From assembly GCA_019237175.1 (NCBI GenBank), contig JAFAHP010000516.1, positions 1 to 12,664 on the forward strand: 12,664 nucleotides of DNA, read 5' to 3'. Positions 5,603-12,664 of this stretch are shown piece by piece (the stretch's first letter is position 1; each line of letters begins with the position of its first letter). The notes below the pieces were generated by a model that did not search any database, had not been told where the DNA came from, and was given only the letters and a program-made list of their open reading frames with translations. This stretch comes from Alphaproteobacteria bacterium (GTDB lineage: Bacteria; Pseudomonadota; Alphaproteobacteria; ATCC43930; CGMCC-115725). A program made the translations under genes and the position numbers.

Positions 5603-7588
5603 ATGAGAGAAAACAATAATCCAATGCCGAATTCCCCGATCCCGTCGGCAACCCACGAGGCCGCCGAACCGATCGTTGTGACCCTGCCCGACGGTGCGCT
5701 TCGCGCGTTCGCGGGGCCCGTCTCCGGCAGCGATATCGCCGCGGCAATCGGACCGGGGCTCGCCAAGGCGGCGATCGCGCTCTCCGTCGACGGCCGGCTG
5801 CGCGACCTCGCCACCTCGATCGATCACGACGCGGCGGTCGCGGTGATCACTCGTGAGATGCCCGAGGGGCTCGAAATCCTGCGCCACGACGCGGCCCACG
5901 TGATGGCCGAGGCGGTCAAGGAATTGTATCCCGAGACCCAGGTGACGTTCGGCCCCGCTACCGAGACCGGCTTTTACTACGATTTCGCGCGGACGCAGCC
6001 CTTTACCCCGGAAGACCTCGAACGGATCGAAGCGCGCATGCACGAGATCGTCCGCCGCGACGAGCCGATCACGCGCGAAGTCTGGGACCGGGAGGCTGCG
6101 ATTGCGTACTTTTCTGATATCGGCGAGCGCTACAAGGCCGAATATATCGCCGAGATCCCGCAGGACGAGGAGATCAGCCTCTATCGGCAAGGCGATTTTG
6201 TCGATCTGTGCATCGGACCGCATTTGCCGTCCACCGGGCGGCTCGGCCAGGCCTTCAAGCTGATGAACGTCGCCGGCGCTTATTGGCGCGGCGATCCTAA
6301 GAATGCGCAACTACAGCGCGTCTACGGCACCGCCTGGGCGGCGCAGAAAGACCTCGACGAATATCTCTACCGCCTGGAAGAGGCCGAGCGGCGCGACCAC
6401 CGCCGGCTCGGCCGCGAGCTCGACCTGTTTCATATGGGCGAAGAGGCGGTGGGCAGCGTCTTTTGGCACCCAAAGGGCTGGACGCTGTTCCGCATCATCG
6501 AGAGCTACATGCGCAGACGGCTCGATGCCGCGGGTTATCAGGAGGTCAAAGCCCCGCAATTGCTCGACCGCAGCCTGTGGGAAGCCTCGGGCCACTGGGA
6601 GAATTTCCGCGACAACATGTTCATCGCCGAGAGCCGCGATGCGCGCGTGCTGGCGGTCAAACCGATGAACTGCCCCGGGCACGTTTTGATCTTCCGAAAC
6701 CGTTTGCGCAGCTATCGCGAGCTGCCGCTGAGGCTCGCCGAATTCGGCAACTGTCACCGCAACGAGCCCTCGGGTGCATTGCACGGTCTGATGCGCGTGC
6801 GCGCCTTCACCCAGGACGACGCGCACATCTTCTGTACCGAGGACCAAGTCAAGAGCGAGTCGATCGCAATCTGTCGGCTGGTGCTGTCGGTGTATCGCGA
6901 TTTCGGCTTTGACGACGTCGAGATCAAATTCGCCGACAGACCGCCACAGCGCGTCGGCGGCGACGCGGTCTGGGACCGCGCCGAGCGCGATCTAAAGGCG
7001 GCCGTCGAGGCGGCGGGTTTGCCCTTTACCTACAACCCGGGCGAGGGCGCATTTTACGGGCCGAAACTCGAATTTCATTTGCGCGATGCGCTTGGCCGCC
7101 AGTGGCAATGCGGTACCCTGCAGCTTGACTTCAACATGCCGGAGCGGCTCGGTGCTTCCTATGTCGGCGAGGACGGCGGGCGCCACGTCCCGGTCATGTT
7201 GCATCGCGCGATCCTGGGATCGGTCGAGCGTTTTATCGGCATTCTGATCGAGCATTATGCCGGGCGCCTACCGCTGTGGTTGGCTCCGGTCCAGATCGTC
7301 GTCGCGTCGATTACGTCGGGTGCGGCCGAATACGCCGCCGAGGCCGCCCGCGCCTGCCGTGCTGCCGGGCTCCGCACCGGGCTCGACATCGGCAACGAAA
7401 AAATCGCCTATAAGGTGCGCGAGCACAGTCTCGCCAAGACCCCGATCATCCTTGTCGTTGGCCGCCGCGAGCAGGCAGATCGCTCAGTTGCGTTGCGGCG
7501 ATTGGGGAGCAATGACCAGGAGGCTCTTGCGCTTGGTGATGCGGTTGCTAGATTGTCGCAGGAGGCGGCAGCTCCGTCGGCGACGTAA
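5603..7588 (+). CDS. thrS: Threonyl-tRNA synthetase
   Basis: Class II aminoacyl-tRNA synthetase of 661 residues that joins threonine to tRNA-Thr and clears Ser-tRNA-Thr. Order: TGS domain (about 21-84), editing domain (about 85-265) with HDAAH (His95, His99) and CIGPH (Cys203, His207), catalytic core (about 266-555), anticodon-binding domain (about 560-655). The zinc ligands that select threonine are present: Cys357 in MNCPGH, His408 in TQDDAH, His534 in VMLHRAILGS. Length is slightly over the E. coli enzyme (642), mostly by a 20-residue N-terminal tail. ATG at 5603 has GGAG at 5589-5592, ten bases ahead; a second ATG at 5624 would also keep the TGS domain. It is first in the block with infC 50 bases downstream, and the leader region at 5419-5553 predicts control by Thr-tRNA charging. 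Confidence 0.98.
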   Translation: MRENNNPMPNSPIPSATHEAAEPIVVTLPDGALRAFAGPVSGSDIAAAIGPGLAKAAIALSVDGRLRDLATSIDHDAAVAVITREMPEGLEILRHDAAHVMAEAVKELYPETQVTFGPATETGFYYDFARTQPFTPEDLERIEARMHEIVRRDEPITREVWDREAAIAYFSDIGERYKAEYIAEIPQDEEISLYRQGDFVDLCIGPHLPSTGRLGQAFKLMNVAGAYWRGDPKNAQLQRVYGTAWAAQKDLDEYLYRLEEAERRDHRRLGRELDLFHMGEEAVGSVFWHPKGWTLFRIIESYMRRRLDAAGYQEVKAPQLLDRSLWEASGHWENFRDNMFIAESRDARVLAVKPMNCPGHVLIFRNRLRSYRELPLRLAEFGNCHRNEPSGALHGLMRVRAFTQDDAHIFCTEDQVKSESIAICRLVLSVYRDFGFDDVEIKFADRPPQRVGGDAVWDRAERDLKAAVEAAGLPFTYNPGEGAFYGPKLEFHLRDALGRQWQCGTLQLDFNMPERLGASYVGEDGGRHVPVMLHRAILGSVERFIGILIEHYAGRLPLWLAPVQIVVASITSGAAEYAAEAARACRAAGLRTGLDIGNEKIAYKVREHSLAKTPIILVVGRREQADRSVALRRLGSNDQEALALGDAVARLSQEAAAPSAT

Positions 7589-7626
7589 CGAGACCGGAAC
7601 TCGACCAGCGAGTCTCAACCATCAAG

Positions 7627-7641
7627 AGGAGACTTTAGATA
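7627..7641 (+). promoter_or_regulatory. Shine-Dalgarno that fixes the AUA start of infC
   Basis: AGGAGA at 7627-7632 is followed by seven bases (from the last G of AGGAG) and then ATA at 7639-7641, in frame with IF3. The stop codon TAG at 7636-7638 is directly before it, so no start further upstream is possible. The next ATG in frame (7741) would delete about 34 residues, including the conserved GPRINEEI segment. Confidence 0.75.
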
Positions 7642-8175
7642 CATAGGCCACCAATAAACCTGATCCCTACCCGCGAGGGGCCCCGGATCAACGAGGAAAT
7701 CCACGTTCCGCGTGTCAGATTGATCGATGAACGAGGCAATATGGTGGGGGTCGTGACGCGCAACGAGGCGGTTGCGGCGGCGGCTGACGCCGGCCTCGAT
7801 CTTGTCGAAATCGCGCCCAACGCCGATCCGCCGGTCTGTAAGATCCTCGACTTCGGCAAATACAAATACGAAGAGCAGAAGAAAAAGAACGAGGCGCGCA
7901 AAAAGCAGAAGATCATAGAAGTCAAGGAGATCAAGTTACGCCCCAGCATCGACGACCACGACTATGACGTGAAACTGCGCAGCATGATGAAATTCCTTGA
8001 AGAAGGCGACAAGGTCAAGGTGACGATGCGGTTCCGCGGGCGCGAGCTGGCGCACCAGGAGCTTGGCATGGATGTGCTGGTGCGCGTGCGCGACAACCTC
8101 CAGGAGGTCGCCAAAGTCGAACAGATGCCGCGAATGGAAGGCCGGCAGATGACAATGGTTATATCGCCGAAGTAA
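7639..8175 (+). CDS. infC: Translation initiation factor IF-3, non-canonical AUA start
   Basis: IF3 binds the 30S subunit, keeps it from 50S and checks the start codon and initiator tRNA. From ATA at 7639 the product is 178 residues, matching the usual 170-180. The N-domain has GPRINEEI, VRLIDERG, and LDLVEIAPNADPPVCKILDF with KYKYEEQKK; a basic linker follows; the C-domain has EVKEIKLRP, DDHDYDVKLRS, VKVTMRFRGRELAHQ and ends EGRQMTMVISPK. No ATG, GTG or TTG lies in frame early enough to include the N-domain. E. coli infC uses AUU, and IF3 represses its own synthesis by rejecting that codon; AUA should act likewise. An alternative is the second ATA at 7654, but its Shine-Dalgarno spacing is poor. 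Lies 50 bases after thrS, 131 before rpmI. Confidence 0.95.
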   Translation: MHRPPINLIPTREGPRINEEIHVPRVRLIDERGNMVGVVTRNEAVAAAADAGLDLVEIAPNADPPVCKILDFGKYKYEEQKKKNEARKKQKIIEVKEIKLRPSIDDHDYDVKLRSMMKFLEEGDKVKVTMRFRGRELAHQELGMDVLVRVRDNLQEVAKVEQMPRMEGRQMTMVISPK

Positions 8176-8200
8176 CCTTCCCTTACCCTTATTATGGCCC

Positions 8201-8299
8201 GGCGCGCGCTTGCCTTAAGCGATGCGCGCCGCTATAACGCGCGGCTCGAAACGGGCGGAGCGTCACGGACGGAAATTATTTGCGAAGCTCCGCACAGGA
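8201..8299 (+). promoter_or_regulatory. Structured leader before rpmI, possible L20 autocontrol site
   Basis: The 131-base gap between infC and rpmI holds two pairings. A hairpin: GGCGCGC 8201-8207 with GCGCGCC 8224-8230, extended by GCTT 8208-8211 with AAGC 8217-8220 across a three-base bulge. A second: GCGGAGC 8255-8261 with GCTCCGC 8287-8293, ending two bases before the rpmI Shine-Dalgarno AGGA (8296-8299). Neither has a T run, so they are not terminators. In E. coli and Bacillus, L20 represses this operon by binding leader RNA upstream of rpmI or infC; that role here is inferred from position only. Confidence 0.45.
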
Positions 8300-8306
8300 T
8301 AATCAA

Positions 8307-8510
8307 ATGCCCAAACTCAAAACCAAGAGCGGTGCCAAAAAACGCTTTGGCCGCACCGGCACCGGAAAGATTAAGCACAACTACGCATATAAGCGTCACT
8401 TGTTGATCAATAAGGACAAACAGGGAAAGCGCAAACGGCGTGGCACGACGACCCTGGAAAAGGGCGACAGCAAGCTTATCCTGACCTATATGCCATATCT
8501 GCGGAGCTGA
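8307..8510 (+). CDS. rpmI: 50S ribosomal protein L35
   Basis: A 67-residue basic protein, the normal L35 length. It begins MPKLKTKSGAKKRF and carries the conserved HLLINKDKQGKRKRRGTT segment, then a C-terminal MPYLRS. It is an assembly-late protein of the large subunit. ATG at 8307 has AGGA at 8296-8299, seven bases ahead. The gene is followed by rplT after only three bases, the usual rpmI-rplT pair, so the two are likely co-translated. Confidence 0.97.
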   Translation: MPKLKTKSGAKKRFGRTGTGKIKHNYAYKRHLLINKDKQGKRKRRGTTTLEKGDSKLILTYMPYLRS

Positions 8511-8513
8511 GCG

Positions 8514-8897
8514 ATGGCGCGCGTCAAACGCGGGGTGACAACCCACGCCCGCCACAAAAAGGTGCTCGATCTGGCCAAAGGCTATCGTGGCCGCGGATCG
8601 ACGGCCTATCGCGTCGCGATCGAAAGGGTCGAAAAGGCGTTGCGCTACGCTTATCGCGATCGGCGTAACCGCAAGCGCGACTTCCGCGCGCTATGGATCC
8701 AGCGCATCAATGCCGGCGCCCGCGAGCACGGGCTGACCTATTCCCAATTGATGCACGGGATCAAATGCGCCGGCCTCGGCCTCGACCGTAAGGTATTGTC
8801 CGATCTCGCAGTCCGTGAGCCGGAAGCGTTCGCCGCGATTGTCGTCGCGGCACGCTCGGCACTCCGGGAAGCGCCAACGCCCGCGGCCGCCGCCTAG
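8514..8897 (+). CDS. rplT: 50S ribosomal protein L20
   Basis: A 127-residue L20, which binds 23S rRNA early in large-subunit assembly. It opens MARVKRGVTTHARHKK, with the long basic helix through YRDRRNRKRDFRALWI and the globular part RINAGAREHGLTYSQLMHG to LDRKVLSDLAV. The usual length is near 117-120; the extra residues are an Ala/Pro tail (APTPAAAA). GGAG at 8503-8506, inside the end of rpmI, is seven bases before the ATG. L20 is the known autoregulator of infC-rpmI-rplT in several bacteria. Confidence 0.97.
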   Translation: MARVKRGVTTHARHKKVLDLAKGYRGRGSTAYRVAIERVEKALRYAYRDRRNRKRDFRALWIQRINAGAREHGLTYSQLMHGIKCAGLGLDRKVLSDLAVREPEAFAAIVVAARSALREAPTPAAAA

Positions 8898-8950
8898 CGC
8901 GCCTGCCAAGATGGCCCCCCTGAGAGTAGCGCCAATGCAACCTCCTTCTT

Positions 8951-9012
8951 GGTCATCCCGACGCAGGTCGGGATCTATGGCGACCATGGATACCGGCCTC
9001 CGCCGGTATGAC
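8951..9012. repeat. REP-like cruciform repeat between rplT and pheS
   Basis: Two perfect eight-pair hairpins: ATCCCGAC/GTCGGGAT (8955-8962, 8967-8974, loop GCAG) and ATACCGGC/GCCGGTAT (8990-8997, 9002-9009, loop CTCC). GTCAT at 8952-8956 pairs with ATGAC at 9008-9012, and ATCTATGG/CCATGGAT in the middle pair with one mismatch, so the whole element can fold as a cruciform. It has the same plan as the repeat at 357-452 (hairpin, GGAT, hairpin, ATGAC end) but different stem sequence. It makes up most of the rplT-pheS gap. Confidence 0.75.
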
Positions 9013-9073
9013 AATGAGAGGCGATTTACGCGTCTAACTGCTTGCTAGGCCCCGTAGGAATTTCCGAAGGCGC

Positions 9074-9101
9074 AAGGGGCCTGATTGCGGGGCCCCTTTT
9101 T
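9074..9101 (+). terminator. Intrinsic terminator upstream of pheS, possible attenuator
   Basis: AAGGGGCC at 9074-9081 pairs with GGCCCCTT at 9091-9098, nine-base loop, followed by TTTTT (9097-9101). It ends about 25 bases before the pheS start. It may simply end the thrS-rplT transcript. AGGCCCC at 9047-9053 can pair with GGGGCCT at 9076-9082 and would block the terminator, so pheST attenuation is possible. Confidence 0.8.
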
Positions 9102-9126
9102 CATTTGTGTGCTTGGAAACGCGAAG

Positions 9127-10278
9127 ATGGATGAAGCTATGCCGCGCGACGGCACAAATCGGCTAATCGAAACAGCGACAGCAGAAATTGCAGTCGCAAC
9201 CTCGCTGGAAGCTCTCGACGACGTTCGTGTCAAGTATCTCGGCCGCCGGGGATCGCTGACTTTGGCGATGCGCGAACTCGGGGCGTTGGATCCGGCGGCG
9301 CGGCGCAGCGCCGGCGCCGAGTTGAATGCCGCCAAGGACCGGATCACCACGATGCTCGCCGAAGCCGCCCAACGGCTTGGCCGGGCGGCGCTCGAACAGC
9401 GGCTCGCCGCCGAACGCGCCGATGTGACCCTGCCGGTGCCGTTCGCCGGCGACGGACGGATCCATCCGATCAGCCAGACAATCGATGAAATCGTCGCGAT
9501 CTTTGGTGAGATGGGCTTTGTCGTCGCCGAGGGGCCACATATAGAAGAGGATTATTACAACTTTACCGCGCTCAACATCCCGCCCGAGCACCCCGCGCGC
9601 CAGGAGCATGACACTTTTTATCTGCCGCCGCGCGCGGTGCACCGGACTAGTCAGGCGGCAACGGTGGGAGCGGCTGGTGACGGCAGCCGCCTCGTGCTGC
9701 GCACCCACACCTCGCCGGTCCAGATCCGGACGATGCTGGCGCAACAGCCGCCAATCCGGATCATCGTGCCGGGGCGCACCTTCCGCGCCGATCATGACGC
9801 CACGCATTCGCCGATGTTTCATCAGGTCGAGGGGCTGGTCGTCGACCGCTCGACCCATATGGGCCACCTGAAAGGCTGTCTGATCGAATTCTGCCGCGCC
9901 TTCTTTGGCCTCGACGATCTGCCGGTGCGCTTCCGGCCGAGTTATTTCCCCTTTACCGAGCCTTCGGCCGAGGTCGATATCGGCTGCTCGCGCCAAGGCG
10001 GCCACCTGGAAATCGGCGCCGGCGGCGATTGGCTCGAAATCCTGGGCAGCGGCATGGTTCATCCCAAGGTGTTGCAGAATTGCGGCATCGATCCCGCGCA
10101 ATATCAAGGCTTTGCGTTTGGGATGGGTATCGAGCGGATCGCGATGTTGAAATATGGCATCCCCGACCTGCGCGCCTTTTATGATTCCGATTTGCGCTGG
10201 CTGCGCCATTATGGCTTTCTGCCTCTTGATATCCCGTCGCTTGTGCGCGGATCGTTGACCGGGGTGAGCGCCGCATGA
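9127..10278 (+). CDS. pheS: Phenylalanyl-tRNA synthetase alpha subunit
   Basis: Catalytic subunit of the alpha2-beta2 class II enzyme that charges tRNA-Phe. The 383-residue product has an N-terminal coiled-coil region (about 10-95), then the core: DEIVAIFGEMGFVVAEGP, DYYNFTALNIP, HPARQEHDTFY, motif 2 in the region GRTFRADHDATHSPMFHQVEG (about 207-227), FRPSYFPFTEPSAEVD, and motif 3 GFAFGMGIERIAMLKYG (about 328-344). It is longer than the E. coli protein (327) through a short N-terminal extension, an insert near 169-184 (RAVHRTSQAATVGAAG) and a C-terminal tail. ATG at 9127 is chosen with a weak GGAA at 9115-9118; ATG at 9139 is also possible and would keep every conserved part. The stop overlaps pheT by four bases (ATGA). 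Confidence 0.97.
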   Translation: MDEAMPRDGTNRLIETATAEIAVATSLEALDDVRVKYLGRRGSLTLAMRELGALDPAARRSAGAELNAAKDRITTMLAEAAQRLGRAALEQRLAAERADVTLPVPFAGDGRIHPISQTIDEIVAIFGEMGFVVAEGPHIEEDYYNFTALNIPPEHPARQEHDTFYLPPRAVHRTSQAATVGAAGDGSRLVLRTHTSPVQIRTMLAQQPPIRIIVPGRTFRADHDATHSPMFHQVEGLVVDRSTHMGHLKGCLIEFCRAFFGLDDLPVRFRPSYFPFTEPSAEVDIGCSRQGGHLEIGAGGDWLEILGSGMVHPKVLQNCGIDPAQYQGFAFGMGIERIAMLKYGIPDLRAFYDSDLRWLRHYGFLPLDIPSLVRGSLTGVSAA

Positions 10279-12662
10279 AAACGACGCTCGAGTGGTTGCG
10301 GACCCATCTCGACAGCGACGCCGCGACGGCTGCGATTGTCGACCGGCTCGTCATGCTCGGCCACGATGTCGAGGCGGTCGAAAACCGTTCCGCCGCGCTC
10401 GCCCCCTTCACGGTCGCACTGGTCGTTTCGGCCGAGCGGCATCCGAACGCCGACCGGTTGAAGGTTTGCGTCGTCGATACCGGCGACAGCCATGTGCAGG
10501 TCGTGTGCGGCGCGCCCAACGCACGCAGCGGCATGAAGGGCGTATTTGCACCGGCCGGCATCGTCATTCCGCGTACCGGCGCCCTCTTAAAGGAGAGCAC
10601 TATACGCGGTGTGGCTTCGCGCGGCATGCTGTGCTCGGCTTATGAACTCGGTCTTGGCGACGATCACGAGGGCATTATCGAACTTGGCGCGGATGCCCCC
10701 GTCGGCGTGAAATACGCCGATCTCATCGGCATCGGCGATCCCGTCATCGACATCAAGGTCACGCCGAACCGCGGCGACTGCCTCGGTGTGCGCGGAATCG
10801 CCCGGGATCTTGCGGCTTCCGGACTCGGCCGGCTGAGACCGCTGGATACCAACCCGGTCCGCGCCCGGTTTCGTTCGCCAATCGGCATCATGATCGAAGA
10901 TCGCTCGGCCTGCCCGTTGTTTGTAGGGCGTCATCTCCGCGGGGTCCGGAACGGAGCAAGCCCCGACTGGCTGCGCCGCCGCTTGGAAGCGATTGGGTTG
11001 CGTCCGATCTCGGCTCTGGTCGACATCACCAATTTTCTGACCTTTGATTTGAACCGACCGTTGCATGTTTTTGACGCGAGCCGACTCGACGGCGATCTGA
11101 CAATACGCCTGGCGCGCGAAGGTGAGACCCTCCAGGCCCTCAACGGCCAGGAATACCCGCTCGACCCGGAGGTGACAGTCATCGCCGACCGGGCGGGCGT
11201 GCAGAGCCTGGGCGGTGTGATCGGCGGCGAGGCGACCGGTTGTACCGAGACGACGACCGAGGTGTTCATCGAAGCTGCACTTTTTGATCCGATCCGTACT
11301 GCCGCTACCGGTCGCCGTCTCAACATATCGAGCGATGCGCGCTATCGCTTTGAACGCGGGCTCGACCCCGCTTTTGTGGGGGACGGCCTCGAAATTGCTA
11401 CCCGCCTGATGCTCGAATTATGCGGCGGCGAGGCCTCGGAGATCGAGACTGCCGGCGCCGTGCCGGATTGGCGGCGTTGTTACGTGTTGCGCGCCGGGCG
11501 GCCGGGAAGCCTTGGCGGTCTCGATGTGGCGCCGCAAGAGAGTGGAGCGATCCTGCGTGCCCTCGGCTGTATCGTGGAGGCTCAAGTTTCTGGCGATCTG
11601 ACGGTCATCCCACCCTCATGGCGCGGCGATATCGAGGGCGAGGCCGACCTTGTCGAGGAGGTGCTGCGCGTCACGGGCTACGACCACATCCCAGCGGTGT
11701 CGTTGCCGCGCGAGGCACCGTTGCCGCGACCGGCATTGCCGCCGGCCCGCCGTCGCTCCGAACTGGTGCGGCGCGCCCTCGCCGCCCGCGGGCTGACCGA
11801 GGCCGTGACCTTCTCGTTCATCTCGGAACGTGAGGCTGAGTTGTTCGGCGGCGTCCAGCCGGGGCTAAGACTCGTCAACCCGATCAGTGCCGATCTCGAT
11901 GTGATGCGCTCGTCATTATTGCCGGGCCTAATCGCCGCCGTAAGACGCAACGCTGATCGCGGCTATCCCGATGTCGCATTGTTCGAGGTGGGGCCGCTCT
12001 ACCGCGACGACACGCCGGAGGGTCAGATATTGGCGGCCGCCGGCGTACGCGCTGGTCAAAGCGGGCCAAAGCACTGGCGCATACCGTCTGGCCCGGTCGA
12101 TCTTTATCACGTAAAAGCCGATGCTCTGGCGGCGCTGGCGGCGATGGGTGCGCCGGCCGACAATGTTCAGACCGGCATCGAACCCCCGGGCTGGTTCCAT
12201 CCCGGCCGCGCGGGGATCCTTCGGCTAGGGCCGACGATGCTGGGAGCGTTTGGCGAATTGCACCCGGCGGTAATCGCCGCACTCGACGCGCGACCGCCGA
12301 TCGCCGGTTTTGAGGTGTTTCTCGACGCCGTGCCCGAACCGCGCGCCGGCCGCGCCAAGCCGCCGCCGCAATTATCGGTGTTTCAGCCGATCGAGCGCGA
12401 TTTCGCCTTTGTCGTCGATCGCGAGCTCCCGGCCGAAACCTTGCTGCGCGCAGCGCGCAGCGTCGACCGCAAGCTCGCCGGCGAAATCCGCCTTTTTGAT
12501 GTCTATGAAGGCGCCGGACTATCTGACGGCAAAAAGTCGCTGGCGATCACCGTCCGCCTGCAGCCGCAGGATCACACCCTGACCGAGGCTGAAATAGAAG
12601 GCTTTTCCAAGCGCCTCGTCGCCCAGGTCGAAAAAGCAACCGGCGGCACATTGCGCGGGTGA
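10275..12662 (+). CDS. pheT: Phenylalanyl-tRNA synthetase beta subunit
   Basis: Beta subunit of PheRS, which binds tRNA-Phe and hydrolyses Tyr-tRNA-Phe. At 795 residues it equals the E. coli length. Domains in order: OB-fold tRNA-binding domain (about 39-150; HPNADRLKV, VCGAPNAR, GMLCSAYELGL), the B3/B4 editing domain (about 205-385; ALVDITNFLTFDLNRPLHVF, GGVIGGEATG, DARYRFERGLDP), B5 (about 400-475; PPSWRGDIEGEADLVEEVLR), the catalytic-like region, and the C-terminal FDX-ACB anticodon fold (about 700-795; QPIERDFAFVVD, LFDVYEG, KKSLAI). GGTGAG at 10263-10268 precedes the ATG by six bases inside pheS, and the ATGA overlap suggests coupled translation for equal subunit amounts. The TGA stop is at 12660-12662, two bases before the window ends, so the gene is complete. 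Confidence 0.98.
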   Translation: MKTTLEWLRTHLDSDAATAAIVDRLVMLGHDVEAVENRSAALAPFTVALVVSAERHPNADRLKVCVVDTGDSHVQVVCGAPNARSGMKGVFAPAGIVIPRTGALLKESTIRGVASRGMLCSAYELGLGDDHEGIIELGADAPVGVKYADLIGIGDPVIDIKVTPNRGDCLGVRGIARDLAASGLGRLRPLDTNPVRARFRSPIGIMIEDRSACPLFVGRHLRGVRNGASPDWLRRRLEAIGLRPISALVDITNFLTFDLNRPLHVFDASRLDGDLTIRLAREGETLQALNGQEYPLDPEVTVIADRAGVQSLGGVIGGEATGCTETTTEVFIEAALFDPIRTAATGRRLNISSDARYRFERGLDPAFVGDGLEIATRLMLELCGGEASEIETAGAVPDWRRCYVLRAGRPGSLGGLDVAPQESGAILRALGCIVEAQVSGDLTVIPPSWRGDIEGEADLVEEVLRVTGYDHIPAVSLPREAPLPRPALPPARRRSELVRRALAARGLTEAVTFSFISEREAELFGGVQPGLRLVNPISADLDVMRSSLLPGLIAAVRRNADRGYPDVALFEVGPLYRDDTPEGQILAAAGVRAGQSGPKHWRIPSGPVDLYHVKADALAALAAMGAPADNVQTGIEPPGWFHPGRAGILRLGPTMLGAFGELHPAVIAALDARPPIAGFEVFLDAVPEPRAGRAKPPPQLSVFQPIERDFAFVVDRELPAETLLRAARSVDRKLAGEIRLFDVYEGAGLSDGKKSLAITVRLQPQDHTLTEAEIEGFSKRLVAQVEKATGGTLRG

Positions 12663-12664
12663 TT

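Noticed and set aside
5438..6310. 290-codon minus-strand open frame across the attenuator and start of thrS
   Set aside because: Shadow of thrS with no domain or start signal; the plus strand explains the sequence.
7590..7616. GAGAC/GTCTC and ACTCG/CGAGT pairings between thrS and infC
   Set aside because: Five-pair stems without a T run; too weak to call a terminator or regulatory element.
8815..9048. 77-codon plus-strand open frame running from within rplT through the repeat
   Set aside because: Overlaps rplT out of frame and then reads the cruciform repeat; no ribosome site. Kept only as a remark on a possible pheS attenuator.
9163..10209. 348-codon minus-strand open frame
   Set aside because: Antisense to pheS, no recognisable motif.

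Overview
The window reads as GC-rich alphaproteobacterial chromosome, Rhodospirillales-like by overall gene character (low confidence at order level). The right half is a conserved translation block, thrS-infC-rpmI-rplT-pheS-pheT, all on the plus strand and apparently intact. The left half is accessory: a degraded IS5-type transposase at the edge, a divergent hydrolase/glycosyltransferase pair, a VapBC-type toxin-antitoxin locus, a broken GMC oxidoreductase remnant and a Tat-exported Dyp-type peroxidase (EfeB-like) on the minus strand.

Left to right: 1-214, out-of-frame N-terminal IS5-family transposase remnant (minus). 357-452, compound hairpin repeat. 499-1248, alpha/beta hydrolase (minus). 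1291-2481, GT4 glycosyltransferase. 2598-2639, promoter/operator-like inverted repeat. 2654-3690, an antitoxin of three apparent segments overlapping a PIN-domain toxin by four bases. 3702-3905, GMC flavoprotein remnant. 3986-5299, Dyp peroxidase (minus). 5384-5553, control region of thrS. 5603-12662, the translation block. No tRNA, rRNA or CRISPR array was seen.

The most notable signal is upstream of thrS. A 25-codon ORF (5419-5496) carries four Thr codons within six. It overlaps a hairpin arm, which overlaps a 14-pair antiterminator, which is mutually exclusive with a terminator hairpin ending in TTTT. This is the textbook layout of ribosome-mediated transcription attenuation, here for threonyl-tRNA synthetase. 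The predicted promoter puts the transcript start almost on the leader AUG, so the leader peptide may be translated leaderless; no Shine-Dalgarno is visible.

Other regulatory signs sit in the same block. infC appears to start at AUA behind a perfect AGGAG, fitting IF3 autocontrol through a non-canonical start. The infC-rpmI gap holds strong pairing next to the rpmI ribosome site, with a second copy of one arm at the rplT ribosome site. A terminator with a competing upstream pairing partner precedes pheS. Together the block supplies ThrRS, IF3, L35, L20 and both PheRS subunits, with different control layers for each segment.
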